A stretch of DNA of 64,000 nucleotides from positions 41,432 to 105,431 of the forward strand of contig JAUCBJ010008406.1 of NCBI GenBank assembly GCA_032718475.1, given 5' to 3'. The translations under genes were made by a program, and so were the position numbers. The notes under the pieces were generated by a model. That model was not told the DNA's origin, ran no database searches, and worked only from the letters and a program-made list of their open reading frames with translations. The stretch's first letter is position 1; each line of letters starts with the position of its first letter. This DNA is from Nemertoderma westbladi. Taxonomy: Eukaryota > Xenacoelomorpha > Nemertodermatida > Nemertodermatidae. Shown one piece after another: positions 10,493-22,640 of this stretch.

Positions 10493-13400
10493 AACACCGC
10501 TCCAAGGGAAACAAGTTATGTTTCCCTCCAATTGTAGAAGAATATAGGCGATGTGAAATAACAAAATAAATTTACTTTCAAATAAATCTAAACTTGGTTC
10601 CATAATTCTAATATTTACAAATATTGCTACTAATATTGCATAATAATGATTGCATACAAATTAATACGAATTCATTTCAAGGAAAATGCAATATAATATA
10701 ATAATCTTAAATCATAAATTAAAAAGATGTGCACCAAAAATAACAAAGTTAATTCCACCACCACACAAATATCATCGGGCCTACCACCAAAGCACCAGAA
10801 GGATATGTTGGAGCTCAGAGGCAAGGGATAACTACCGATCAGGAAGATCAGACCCCAGCAGACTGCCGGACGTATTATAATTAATATGAATTAGGTTACA
10901 AATATACTTTCTTGTGTATTTACAAATTAACAATTCACTAATTGAAATGGAACATGGCTAGGACAATGTCCCCCATTTCCCATCTCAAATTATAACAAAT
11001 AATTACAACAAAAAAAAAACTAAAATATAAAATAGTTGAGACTAATTATTTTAACTAATTATTATTGCACTTAAGGCTACAGCATTTAAATACCGGTATG
11101 ACACAAAAATATCTTTTGAATCCAATGCAAAAAATTCAAAAAAAAAAAAAAAATTTGTCACCCAAATATTTCTAATTGTATATATACATAGCTCAAATCA
11201 GCCTAATTTTGTTTTTAAATTTTATATATGTATCCACTGGTGCGTGGCTACACTTTCAGGTTGCAACACTCTCTCTCTCTCCAACTGAGCGATCCAAAAC
11301 ACCATAGCCGGATAAACCTAACTATCCTAACTAATAAACTGAGTTGTATTTCACAGTCAAATAACCGGTAATTTTTTACTGCTTCCACAAATACAATGGT
11401 ACCAACAGAACAACTAACCTTGTTTGCTGTGAGATTCTTCATCCGCGTCCTAGATTTCAGTCTCGTTGCTGATTGCAAACCGAACCCGTAGGCCCACACA
11501 AACCCCAACATCAGAAGTTCCATCTCGCCATGTATCTCCAGATGGTATAAAATAATTAGGCAGTTATCCAACATACTGGTACAAAAACTCTAAATTGTAT
11601 TTTATATAAATTTTGCCAAAACTGAATTCTCACAAACCTAGCTATAATTTTAAACTTACTATTTTTACTACCCTAACGGCCCAATAACTGCCTGTATTTC
11701 AAATGATCAGTGAACAAATGCTTCTTACTGTACGTAGTACAGCAAAAATGCTCCTTACTGTTAAACGATCAGAGGATATTACTCCTTTCTGACATCACTC
11801 GTTCCTTTCTCTGTTGATTTCTCAACAGAGAGCTAACTGTTCGAATCTATAAGCCACAGCAATAACCAAAACAATAAATCTGAAATGGCTCCCTAAGCTA
11901 CTTAAAATGAGTGCGGATGTCTAGCATTCGGCGTTCGTTCACTCACCACAGAGAAATACTGGAAATTATCGGTGGAAATATGTCAAATGTGAGAATATTT
12001 TAAATATCACAATGTATGGGTTAATTATTCGTCCTACGGTGAAGCTTGTCCTACCTCTGGTCCTACCACTAGCTGTCACTGTCAGCCCGCAAACCCGCTA
12101 TTTTCGAATAACCGCCTAGCATTGAATATTCTACGGTATTCCAAAGTAAATTACCCAAAACTATTCTCCGCTATGCAGCGTACAGGTTCTTAATTTTATT
12201 CTAATATGCTAAATTAACTACGATGTTGTGAACTATTTACTGAGTATTCCAGAATACATATTACTAATTGTTACATTACTGAGTTATACTAGCAACAGCA
12301 TCAATCCTGTATTATTTGACCTAAAAGTAATTAACAAGCATATACTAAGAAATAGAAAACAATCAAGAATAGTAGTGCCTATCTAAGCATTCACCTTCAA
12401 GCATTAGGCACTCTTCAACAATACAACACAAATAGCGTTAGCAAATAGAGCTGTTAGTATTACTGACAGCGCTAATAATGCTAATCAGCTAGTATCAGGC
12501 CAGTGTACTAGTGCAAAGCTAGTGTACTAGTTTCCAGTGTAAGGAGCATAGGGCACCCCAAAACAACCATAGGTCTCCTAACCGGTACTACTACTCTAGT
12601 ACCACAAGGTTGAGACGAAACCTGGATAGTCACCCCCCAAATACGGTAGTGAAGACTACCAGCATTGCCCCACATTGGATCCTCCACTCCTCCCCCGTTG
12701 CTTCCACAATGTGCCCGCTACGCCGGTACCCTTAGCCCTCCATGCTAAAGCAAATAATTACCTTATCGGCGCATGCGTTACAAACAGTCTGACAGTCAAA
12801 GAAAATCCTCATAAGGATTTGCTACATCTCAATTATATAGGTTCAAGAAATTCAAGAGTCAATGCATGAAATCATTATTCGGAGTTGTAATTGAGAAATA
12901 TCAGTCAAAATCAGCATTAAACCATTACAGCATTTTACAAATCAAGCAAAAAGATTGTAGAATCGTGCAACATCGCTGGCTGTACCGGTACACCCTAACT
13001 GCTAAAGCAGCTAGGCCAAAACACAGTTACCGGTACACAAAAATTGAAGCACTACAACACTGTGCAGTACCAGCTAAAAAAACTGTCCAATGCATCAGCA
13101 ATAATATTACATACACTAATTTGTCCAACAAAAAACTACTAGCATTAGACCAACCTAAAACAGCTAGGCCAATGAGAGAGCCGGATTGTGATCCTTGCCT
13201 CCCCCATTTCTCGAATTATTACCATATATGGTAACGAATCTGTCTCAATAGGCTTACAGGTTTATGGCTGTAGCAATAATTTCGCGATTATTAAAGCACA
13301 TTAAGCATAAATTTAGCACAAACGCCAGTTTATAGAGAAATATAAAAGAAATTAGTACAAATATGCATCAGGTTCAGTCAATATCAATAAACGGCAAATT

Positions 13401-13504
13401 CATATTAGAGTTTTATGAAAGTTTGCCACCACAAATGTATTTACTAAGGTTTTTTTATAAAATTACATACGCAAAACTACATACTGTACAAATCGGATGA
13501 ATAA
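10493..13504 (+). other. 3.0-kb AT-rich segment between 115-bp direct repeats, no gene found
   Basis: The stretch is rich in A/T runs (for example about 10985-11160), with a short CT repeat at 11268 and several TACCGGTA-like octamers. Open frames (for example 12866-13234) show no recognisable domain and no Gag or Pol motif. It may be an insertion within the BEL-A LTR, or two LTR fragments enclosing degraded internal DNA. I cannot decide. Confidence 0.4.
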
Positions 13505-13619
13505 TATAAACTCGTGTATTTTATTTTCCCTGTCTAATGAATGCGGTGCATCAATGTGACTTATCTAATTACTCTATACTGTATGATGGGCTGTTTTAGT
13601 ACACAGCACCATATATCGT
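13505..13619 (+). repeat. 115-bp direct repeat, right copy, joined to LTR U5-like sequence
   Basis: Same block as 10378-10492. Here it runs directly into the U5-like sequence at 13620. The block therefore probably belongs to the LTR just upstream of U5, and the left copy is the second partial LTR. Confidence 0.75.
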
Positions 13620-13893
13620 AACTCTGTTTGATACTTAAAACGCCACATCCCAAAGGAACTGTTAATATTTCCCCGAAAGTAAATATAGTTGTCAGAGATT
13701 ATAGAGTAGTGATCAATCGAATAATACAAAGTAACCTACCGCAATATACTCCTCTAGCACTGAATCCAGTCTCCCACACCTGTGGGTTATACTTTGTGCT
13801 AGACTGGCTTCAACTGATGTTAATTAGTACGGAGATTCAAGAGACATTTTTGAATTAGCAGGTTAAACTGTTAAAGGACTTTACGCGCAAACA
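13620..13893 (+). repeat. 3' end (U5) of a diverged BEL-B-family LTR, taken as the BEL-A 3' LTR end
   Basis: Collinear with the last third of the BEL-B LTR. Shared landmarks in order are GCCACATCC, TTTCCCCGAAAGT, GTCAGAGATTATA, GATCAATCGAATAATAC, GAATCCAGTCTCCC, CTGGCTTC and GCAGGTTAAACTG, ending in a GCGC...CA terminus. It abuts a BEL gag frame, so the element probably inserted into gag of BEL-C. CAAAG directly follows and could be a target duplication, but the left partner was not found. Confidence 0.7.
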
Positions 13894-14592
13894 CAAAGTA
13901 ATTGAAGGAGGATTTACAACGGCGTGGAGAGCCCTGGACAGGGAATTTGGCCATCCTGCGAAGATTATCCAACAAACCTTAAGGGGAATAACATCAGACG
14001 GACTCACAGATAACCCTCAAGACCTTTGCTAACAAATAAGAAAAAGCGCTGATAGTCTTAAAGACCCTAGATGCAACAAAAAGAACTCAATGCATCGAAT
14101 AACATCACGACCATAGTGCAGCTACTGCCGATGTGGTTGAGGCAGAAATGGAGAAATATCGCTTTCTCCACTCGAGAGAAGAAGGGTGCAGATCCAGGGT
14201 TGGAGGAGATGTCGAAATTCCTTAACTACAAGGCAGAGTTGATAACGGATCCAGTCTATAGTGAGGACCGTCTAGGCAAAGTACCAAAAACGCAATACAG
14301 CCGACCTAAACCCGAACATAGTGCAGTGAATGCACTTCCAAAGGTGAGGCAGTTGCTACTGTATGTGGCCACACAAGGGACTACAAGTCCGCAGAGAGCT
14401 GGGAGTAGAGCCACATTGTGGCAGGGACAGAAACAAAGTAACAACACCAATAGATATAAACCCAATACACCCAGTAGGCTGAGGCCAAGCAACCAATACA
14501 CCAAACCGCTAGATATCAATCTAAACGCAATACATAAAGCGCTATATGAGGGACTATATTTAGACTTTTCAAAATCAGCTGATATAATTTAA
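13894..14592 (+). pseudogene. BEL-C gag fragment
   Basis: Frame fragments resemble BEL/Pao Gag, the nucleocapsid-forming protein. The first is TAWRALDREFGHPAKIIQQT (about 13918-13977). A second frame from 14071 contains LPMWLRQKWRNIAFSTRE and FLNYKAELITDPV, the region ahead of the zinc knuckles. The C-terminal block GTTSPQRAGSRATLWQGQ is nearly the same as GTTSPQLAGSRATPWQGQ of BEL-D (about 50610). The zinc knuckles that follow in BEL-D are missing here because LINE-B begins. There are stops and frame changes before 14071. Confidence 0.75.
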
Positions 14593-15102
14593 CAAATTAA
14601 TTGTTAATTAATTATTGTCAGGTCAGGTCCCCAGATCCTGCTACCACTATGGCAGTAATGTGGTACTACCTGTAGCTGCCAGCCCAGTAGGGCAGGCCCG
14701 ATAAGCATAGCCTATTCACTATTTAGTTGATCAAGAGTGGGTTGGTTCAGCCCCATCAACTAAATAAGTCATTGAGGGATATAGCACATAGGGCACCATT
14801 GAATGCAAAGGCTTGATACGCATCTGCATTAGAAATGATACACGCCCCGCCCTGTCTATACTGGATGCTCTTCTACCAGTGTTAGGTAACCTAACCCAGG
14901 AGGCACACTTGGTTCAGGGTGTAACAAAAGGACCCCTACAGTCGGCAGCAGGGCTGTAGGCCATGGATACGCGTAAGGTAATCAACCAACGGCTAGACAT
15001 GCTGACAAGGTCGGCGGAAGGTAATCAACCAATGGCGATCTACTGCGAAGACGCTTGTAGGAGTAGGCGATCACAAGCGGTTTACTCCCGCAACTGAAAG
15101 AT
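14593..15102 (+). other. LINE-B 5' untranslated region (probable), start not defined
   Basis: Non-coding sequence between the BEL-C gag fragment and the LINE-B endonuclease frame. An AAGGTAATCAACCAA repeat occurs twice at about 14970 and 15020. No target duplication matching the right flank at 39031 was found, so the exact LINE start is uncertain. Confidence 0.45.
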
Positions 15103-16125
15103 ATGAGTATGAGAACCCTCCAGGAGAAATACCGGCTCGGTCGTTGCTTGGGTCAACAAGGATCGCGTCCCCCAGTGGTACACCAGGCTGGGGTCGATAA
15201 ATTGGCTACTGGAACAGAAGACCGAGAAGAAAGAAGAACCAACCTGTTGAAATGTAAAAAGACACTAAAGATTGCTACAATGAACGCATGCACGCTGAAA
15301 GCACATACCAAACAGGGTGACATGGTCGCTCTGGCAATGGAATATAACATCGACATCATCTGCATCCAAGAACATCGGATTTGTCATGAAGACACTACCA
15401 TGAAGTACAATGACATTGGAAATGGATGGACGTTAGTAATAAGCTCAGCAATAAGAAACTCGGCCAATGCATCAATTGGTGGAGTAGGAATTCTGCTAAG
15501 CCCATTTGCACTTGGGACCCTAAACAACATCGAATCTATAAATTCCATGGTTATGATCGCAACATTTGATGGGAATCCCAAGGCAACAGTTATATGATGC
15601 TACAGTCCAACCAATGCCTCAGAGCCAGAACAAGCAGTCAAGTTTTATGAAGAACTGACTGAACTTATAAAGGACATTCCGAAACACAATGTTAAAGTCA
15701 TTGCTGGTGACCTGAATGCCCAAATTGGCCCAGAAGACATCAAGGGTTACACCTATAACACCAGTTCTAACAGAAATGGGTACTTACTTTTAGACCTAAT
15801 GGAAGAATGTGAATTGATACCAACAAACAACACATTCGAAAAGAGTAAGGGGAAGCTATGGACCTTTCAATACCCTAATGGAACCAAAGCACAACTGGAT
15901 TACATCCTCATAAAGAAAAAGTGGAGAAACAGCATGATCAACTGCGAGGCATACAGCTCGTTCAACCTAATTGGTTTGTACCACAGAATTTTGACTGCAG
16001 AGATCAGACTCAGTTTGAGAGACAGCAAGCCCAGGACAAGCAAGCAAAACAAATATGACTGGGAAAAACTCAGAACTGACAATGCTGTAAAGGCCAATCC
16101 ACCAATTCAATATACCAGAATATAA
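15103..16125 (+). pseudogene. LINE-B endonuclease domain
   Basis: An exonuclease-endonuclease-phosphatase-type endonuclease that would nick target DNA for target-primed reverse transcription. Motifs in order are TMNACTLK, IICIQEHRI (catalytic E), GDLNAQIG (D and N), QLDYILIKK and a degenerate final histidine box near YHRIL. A TGA at 15595 interrupts the same frame just before CYSPTN. The frame ends at two stops near 16126, after which the linker continues in another frame (16143-16419). Decayed copy. Confidence 0.85.
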
Positions 16126-16933
16126 TAACAGCCCACAAGGAATCAGCTAAGAGGCATATCCCCCAGAAACCCAAACGAAAACAATATGTGCCATGGCAAA
16201 ACTTTGAGGTTACTTGTAAGAGAGAAGATCTTAAGATAACCTACAAAGTTAAAACCGAACAACCAACAACCGAAAACATTAACAAGGTTGAGAAAGCTAA
16301 GGACGATCTTAAATTGGCCTACAATATCAGCCAGGAAAAGTACATACAGGATAAAACTGAAACAATTACAACTGCTCACATACAGCAACAATCAAGACTT
16401 ACCTGGCAAACTGTAAATTAGTTATCTGGTCGGAAAAGTTGTGCAAAGGGGCGCCTCAAAGCTGATAGTCCTGAAGAACGTGTTGGGAAGTGGAAAAATC
16501 ACTTCAGCAACTTGCTTGGGCAGCCACCAAACATCGAGGTCAGCCCTACAAGGAAAATATATGACAAGACACTACCTATAGAAACAGGGGACTTCACACC
16601 TGCCGAACTCCAAAGAAGCATTAAAACCATGTCCAATAATAAAGCGAGTGGATTAGATGAAATCCCAGCGGGGGTATGGAAAACCGGAGTGCTAAACAAC
16701 CATTATTGAATGTTTGCAACCGGATGTTAAAAGGGGAAAAGCCACCACCAATTTGGACTAAAGGTCAACTAAATCCTTTCCCCAAGAAAGGAGACCTCGG
16801 CATATTAACAAACTATCGTGGGATCTGTCTGCTTGTGGTAGCTGCCAAAATATAAAATAAAATGATTCTATATAGGATTAGGCCTCACATAGAGAAACTA
16901 CTGCGTAAGGGCCAAAACGGATTTCGACCAAGT
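16126..16933 (+). pseudogene. LINE-B linker and RT N-terminal blocks
   Basis: Frame pieces continue the polyprotein: QKPKRKQYVPWQNFEV (16160 on), then EERVGKWKNHFSNLLGQP, NNKASGLDEIPAGVW, then a shifted frame with FPKKGDLGILTNYRGICLL and RKGQNGFRPS. Several stops and frameshifts are present. The last codons abut the BEL-B 5' LTR; the RT domain resumes at 37865. Confidence 0.8.
16929..16933 (+). repeat. Target-site duplication CAAGT, left of BEL-B
   Basis: CAAGT immediately precedes the TG of the 5' LTR and recurs as 37860-37864 directly after the CA of the 3' LTR. Five bases is usual for BEL/Pao elements. Confidence 0.95.
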
Positions 16934-18207
16934 TGTAAAAGCTTCTGTGGGAAGTAACTGGTCCTTCGCTCCGCAATTCAGTTATCCCCCCGTGCGCTCA
17001 AATACTCTATAACCTACTGTAAAAGCGTTTACGGATATAATCCGTTCCCTGGCCCGCAAAGTACCGTATAGGTGTTTTTAACGGACATAAAAGTGATTCT
17101 TCTGGATGTGTACTTTGGCGGACATAGCAAGGTACAAAAACCCGCAATACGGCATTTTCTCTATCACAATGTCGTGGAAAGGATTCAGATTACGACATCT
17201 ACCAGCTGATTGCTGACGTGGAAGGGGCCATTGGACACATGGTTTCTTTGTTCCGCTTAACAGCCAATCAGGGCGATTTTCACTTTACCTGTGAAGACAT
17301 TCTACGGATTTGTGCTGGCGAGTCAGTGTTGGTTTTATTCTAGGCCACAAGAACGGCTCTGGAATCACTTGTTTTCAGACTTTATAAGAAACATTAGTAG
17401 GCTTAAGATTATAGAGCGTATAACTGTTATCACACCGCACGTCATATCAGTGCATGTCACTATCAGTTTGGTACAGTTTGATTTGTATCTTAACACATCA
17501 TATCTTAACCTACCGTCTTACTGCTTTTACTGTTTGTAATTATTTGTGTCAGTTAGTTGGATGTTATTAGTGGAGAATATCGATAAAGAACCCAAATTTC
17601 CCAATTTTCTTGATACACTACAGGTTAGAGAGACAGGCTATATAACAATTGCGACTTATGTTATCGTGGTTTGTAGTGAACCTAATGCTATTTGATAGAC
17701 ACTACATAGGTCAATTGCTGTTCTCTTTATGTGTGATCAAATTCATTGACGGTCGGCAGATTAGTGTGCAGTATTGTGCGGTACCGGTAGTGTGCATGAT
17801 TGTGACTGATAACAAAGCATTTCCTAAAGAATGCGCCTTATACGTGAATTCTAAGCCATATCGTTGCGTGTAGTATAAGTCATAGCTCTGTTTACATAGA
17901 TAGAGCGCCACATCCTAAAGGAACTGCTAATATTTCCCGAAAGTGAATAATATTTGTCAGAGATTATATATTGGTGAATTGGTGATCAATCGAATAATAC
18001 ATGTAGGCTTCACTGCAATAAATCTAAGCATACGAATCCAGTCTCCCGGGTGTAACCATCGGGTGAATGGACGCGCATAGGCTGGCTTCGGCTAATGTTG
18101 TGTTTATTGGTATTAAATATTTGTCATTTCTAAAAGTCTGAACATAAACCAAAGACATATAAATTTTGGCAGGTTGAACTGCTAAAGGTCTTCCAAAAGC
18201 GCGTACA
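16934..18207 (+). repeat. BEL-B 5' LTR
   Basis: 1274 bases from TGTAAAAGC to GCGCGTACA. Compared with the 3' LTR (36586-37859) I count four substitutions. Open frames inside it on both strands also occur in the other copies only because the LTR is repeated; none has a recognisable domain. No TATA box lies ahead of the putative start site at about 17325. Confidence 0.95.
17322..17330 (+). promoter_or_regulatory. Putative Inr-type transcription start in the BEL-B LTR (start of R)
   Basis: TCAGTG at 17323-17328 matches the arthropod-type initiator consensus. It coincides within a few bases with the left limit of the 2.3-kb leader duplication, as expected if that limit is the 5' end of the genomic RNA. 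Inferred; a 5' RACE read would settle it. Confidence 0.45.
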
Positions 18208-18244
18208 ATAACAGTTATCGACTTCATTGCAGTAAGCAATAAAG

Positions 18245-18412
18245 TTGAAAGTACCGGTCGACCGGTAAACCTGAACCGGTACTTCTGTAGGTCAGTAGGC
18301 CCAACTGCCAGAACCGGTACTGCTGTAGGTCCGTAGGTCCAACTGCCAGAACCGGTACTTCTGTAGGTCCATAGGCCCAACTGTCCTAACCGGTACTTCC
18401 AGTATAAGTACA
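18245..18412 (+). repeat. Minisatellite with ACCGGTAC cores in the BEL-B leader
   Basis: About four imperfect units of 45-55 bases, each with CCGGTAC, TGTAGGTC, TAGGCCCAACTG and CCAGAA blocks. Repeated in duplication unit 2 at 20570-20737. It is also the reason for a spurious reverse-strand frame here. Confidence 0.85.
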
Positions 18413-18628
18413 TTAGTATTATTCGATTTTGATTATTGTATACCGGTAGGTCTCGATATTAAATCGGGGACGCCTGGTTTTTATTGGGATTTTACTTAGG
18501 TCTATTTCTGTCAGTTTTATTTCCTAGTAAGTTAATATTGAGCTGAAGACGTGTAAGTCTGCTCAGATTGTTCAGATAACTGTAGGCCGGACTGTTGTCG
18601 GATTGTTGTTGGGTTTGGAGAGATTACG

Positions 18629-19200
18629 GCGTGTGTAGAGTTTGTCTGATAAAGTGCCAGTTAGTAAGTTGGGGCAGCCATAGCTGTAAGGTCAATCCCC
18701 TCTTAAAGAATAAGTCGTACTACCGTGTCAGAACGCATACTAACTAACCATTTTGGAATCTGCACATACTGTAGTTTATTTAGGCTCGACAGTATTCTGC
18801 CAGCGTTTTGGCCTGTGTTTGTTTGTGTGGTCTGTTCAGGTACCGTAATAGTTATTACTCAGATATTTTGTAGGCTGGATTGTTGTCTAGCTATTATTAG
18901 GTCTGACGAGATTGCTGCGTGTGTAGAGTTTGTCTAATAAAGTGCCAGTTAGTAAGTTGGGGCAGCCATAGCTGTAAGGTCAATCCCCTCTTAAAGAATA
19001 AGTCGTACTACCGTGTTAGCACGCATACTAACTAACCATTTTGGAATCTGCACATACGGTAGTTTATTTAGGCTTGGTGGTAGTCTGCCAGCGTTTGGTT
19101 TGTATTTTGTTTGAGCATTCTGTACGGGTAGCGTAATATTTATTATTCAGAGTTTATGCGATTATTCGCAACATTCATGTCCCCAAGTTTATTCCTACAG
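18629..19200 (+). repeat. 288-bp direct repeat in the BEL-B leader
   Basis: GCGTGTGTAGAGTTTGTCT begins at 18629 and again at 18917. The following roughly 170 bases (GTGCCAGTTAGTAAG...AACCATTTTGG) are nearly identical, then the copies drift apart. A weaker third unit may precede 18629. The whole array is duplicated again at about 20954-21525. Confidence 0.85.
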
Positions 19201-19646
19201 TAATTGTGTTTGTTATACATACCGTTATAGTTAAATTAACCCCGGTACTACACGGGCTGCTTGGCGTAGGTAAAGACTGGTGACTTTGTGCCCCGGTCAC
19301 TCCAGCAGATGCTGTGGTTCTTTTAACTGTTCAAGTATATTTAACTGCTGGTTATTTGTTTTACAAGTACTTGTACCTAATTTAGGGTTTAGTGTACAGT
19401 GCTTTCCGAAAGTAATTAGTGTAGGCATTATATTTGTGTTGTAAAGTGGTTGATAGGCACGTTCGTTAGCTCTATTAACTTCTAGGTAGGAACACTCCGT
19501 GATACATAACGTAGTACCTATAGCGATACGGCTATAGGTCGTCAGGCGGTGGTATTTTCCTATCTGGACAGCGCAATATATTTACTACTACTTATTATTT
19601 TCAAATACCGTAGTATCCTATCCGTTGTAATAACCAGAAGTTCAGT

Positions 19647-21968
19647 GTCAGTGTTGGTTTTATTCTAGGCCACAAGAACGGCTCTGGAATCACTTGTTTT
19701 CAGACTTTATAAGAAACATTAGTAGGCTTAAGATTATAGAGCGTATAACTGTTATCACACCGCACGTCATATCAGTGCATGTCACTATCAGTTTGGTACA
19801 GTTTGATTTGTATCTTAACACATCATATCTTAACCTACCGTCTTACTGCTTTTACTGTTTGTAATTATTTGTGTCAGTTAGTTGGATGTTATTAGTGGAG
19901 AATATCGATAAAGAACCCAAATTTCCCAATTTTCTTGATACACTACAGGTTAGAGAGACAGGCTATATAACAATTGCGACTTATGTTATCGTGGTTTGTA
20001 GTGAACCTAATGCTATTTGATAGACACTACATAGGTCAATTGCTGTTCTCTTTATGTGTGATCAAATTCATTGACGGTCGGCAGATTAGTGTGCAGTATT
20101 GTGCGGTACCGGTAGTGTGCATGATTGTGACTGATAACAAAGCATTTCCTAAAGAATGCGCCTTATACGTGAATTCTAAGCCATATCGTTGCGTGTAGTA
20201 TAAGTCATAGCTCTGTTTACATAGATAGAGCGCCACATCCTAAAGGAACTGCTAATATTTCCCGAAAGTGAATAATATTTGTCAGAGATTATATATTGGT
20301 GAATTGGTGATCAATCGAATAATACATGTAGGCTTCACTGCAATAAATCTAAGCATACGAATCCAGTCTCCCGGGTGTAACCATCGGGTGAATGGACGCG
20401 CATAGGCTGGCTTCGGCTAATGTTGTGTTTATTGGTATTAAATATTTGTCATTTCTAAAAGTCTGAACATAAACCAAAGACATATAAATTTTGGCAGGTT
20501 GAACTGCTAAAGGTCTTCCAAAAGCGCGTACAATAACAGTTATCGACTTCATTGCAGTAAGCAATAAAGTTGAAAGTACCGGTCGACCGGTAAACCTGAA
20601 CCGGTACTTCTGTAGGTCAGTAGGCCCAACTGCCAGAACCGGTACTGCTGTAGGTCCGTAGGTCCAACTGCCAGAACCGGTACTTCTGTAGGTCCATAGG
20701 CCCAACTGTCCTAACCGGTACTTCCAGTATAAGTACATTAGTATTATTCGATTTTGATTATTGTATACCGGTAGGTCTCGATATTAAATCGGGGACGCCT
20801 GGTTTTTATTGGGATTTTACTTAGGTCTATTTCTGTCAGTTTTATTTCCTAGTAAGTTAATATTGAGCTGAAGACGTGTAAGTCTGCTCAGATTGTTCAG
20901 ATAACTGTAGGCCGGACTGTTGTCGGATTGTTGTTGGGTTTGGAGAGATTACGGCGTGTGTAGAGTTTGTCTGATAAAGTGCCAGTTAGTAAGTTGGGGC
21001 AGCCATAGCTGTAAGGTCAATCCCCTCTTAAAGAATAAGTCGTACTACCGTGTCAGAACGCATACTAACTAACCATTTTGGAATCTGCACATACTGTAGT
21101 TTATTTAGGCTCGACAGTATTCTGCCAGCGTTTTGGCCTGTGTTTGTTTGTGTGGTCTGTTCAGGTACCGTAATAGTTATTACTCAGATATTTTGTAGGC
21201 TGGATTGTTGTCTAGCTATTATTAGGTCTGACGAGATTGCTGCGTGTGTAGAGTTTGTCTAATAAAGTGCCAGTTAGTAAGTTGGGGCAGCCATAGCTGT
21301 AAGGTCAATCCCCTCTTAAAGAATAAGTCGTACTACCGTGTTAGCACGCATACTAACTAACCATTTTGGAATCTGCACATACGGTAGTTTATTTAGGCTT
21401 GGTGGTAGTCTGCCAGCGTTTGGTTTGTATTTTGTTTGAGCATTCTGTACGGGTAGCGTAATATTTATTATTCAGAGTTTATGCGATTATTCGCAACATT
21501 CATGTCCCCAAGTTTATTCCTACAGTAATTGTGTTTGTTATACATACCGTTATAGTTAAATTAACCCCGGTACTACACGGGCTGCTTGGCGTAGGTAAAG
21601 ACTGGTGACTTTGTGCCCCGGTCACTCCAGCAGATGCTGTGGTTCTTTTAACTGTTCAAGTATATTTAACTGCTGGTTATTTGTTTTACAAGTACTTGTA
21701 CCTAATTTAGGGTTTAGTGTACAGTGCTTTCCGAAAGTAATTAGTGTAGGCATTATATTTGTGTTGTAAAGTGGTTGATAGGCACGTTCGTTAGCTCTAT
21801 TAACTTCTAGGTAGGAACACTCCGTGATACATAACGTAGTACCTATAGCGATACGGCTATAGGTCGTCAGGCGGTGGTATTTTCCTATCTGGACAGCGCA
21901 ATATATTTACTACTACTTATTATTTTCAAATACCGTAGTATCCTATCCGTTGTAATAAACAGAAGTTC
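19647..21968 (+). repeat. Tandem duplication unit 2: partial LTR (R-U5) plus leader
   Basis: Starts GTCAGTGTTGG, identical to LTR position 389 onward, passes the LTR end at about 20532 and ends near AGAAGTTC, where the unique leader continues. It differs from unit 1 by very few bases (for example TAACCAGAAG against TAAACAGAAG at the end). Confidence 0.95.
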
Positions 21969-22640
21969 TAACCCTTTGTTAGACTGGTTTGTAGTTTCCC
22001 TGTTAAATTGCCCTAAAAATATTCGTACGTATAGTTTTTTTTGTGGGTTTATTAGAGATTGTAATCTCAACAATATTGTAAGTAATTAGTAGATAAGTAA
22101 CGTAGGCCAGTAGAATTATTCGTTTTAGTGTCAAATAAGTAGCACTTCACTGAGAGCGCACAGCTTCTGTGTAGTGATTGTTCCCAGAAATAGTAACATC
22201 TATTTCAATATTGTAACAAAACCCCTTATCAGGGTATATATATATATATATTATAAATCAACTTAAAAGATTTATAAACTAGTAGGCCTGTCATACAACA
22301 ATTAGGTCTTAATATCAGTTGGACTACTGCTAAAATAACGGTAATAGAGTAAACTCAAGTAACTAAGTAACCTTATAATTTCAGAAATTCAATTATCCTA
22401 AATAATTGATATACCGGTATCTATAATAGGCTTATTATATAGTTGTATATATTTGCGCTGAAATTATATACTGGTCTTCTGTGACAAACCTAGTCTGCAA
22501 TACTTATATATACTATAAGTGTATACCGGTATCCTAATATATTGTAATTAATTACCGGTACTAGGCCAACAGTCCTACTGAATTACTAGACTTGCTTTAA
22601 CTGTAACTATAGCAGTAGGCATTCAACTGTATAACTAAAC
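21969..22640 (+). other. Unique end of the BEL-B leader
   Basis: Non-coding, AT-rich, with a short TA repeat at about 22234 and several ACCGGTA sites. No tRNA primer-binding site was recognised here or directly after the LTR. Confidence 0.5.

Larger units (their letters stand above)
1..13893 (+). mobile_element. BEL-A: decayed, large BEL/Pao LTR retrotransposon, 5' part outside the window
   Basis: The order integrase, small ORF, large zinc-knuckle ORF and LTR-like sequence matches the 3' half of the intact giant element BEL-B at 16934-37859. Pol enters from the left edge. The right end is placed where sequence resembling the last 270 bases of the BEL-B LTR stops and a different BEL gag begins. 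Coding parts carry many stops and frameshifts, so the copy is old. Its LTR start is not resolved, and the 7.9-13.5 kb stretch probably contains further insertions. The boundaries are inference; the gene order is seen directly. Confidence 0.6.
17322..19643 (+). repeat. Tandem duplication unit 1: R-U5 plus leader of BEL-B
   Basis: This segment recurs at 19647-21968 with an offset of 2325 bases and is almost identical. Unit 1 comprises LTR positions 389-1274 plus 1436 bases of leader. Three extra bases lie at the junction. Confidence 0.95.

Noticed and set aside
12866-13234. 122-codon frame in the AT-rich segment
   Set aside because: No similarity to any family I know, biased composition, no start context. 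Treated as chance.
17649-17873. Open frames in the LTR (also 19974-20198, 37301-37525 and reverse-strand partners)
   Set aside because: They recur only because the LTR segment is repeated. They are short, have no recognisable domain, and one strand shadows the other.
18208-18230. tRNA primer-binding site directly after the BEL-B 5' LTR
   Set aside because: No TGG-type start or recognisable tRNA 3' complement could be seen, so no site is annotated. The same holds for BEL-D at 47496.
18024-18413. 129-codon reverse-strand frame with YRSTGSGSWTYGP repeats (also 20349-20738)
   Set aside because: It is the translation of the ACCGGTAC minisatellite in the leader, not a gene.
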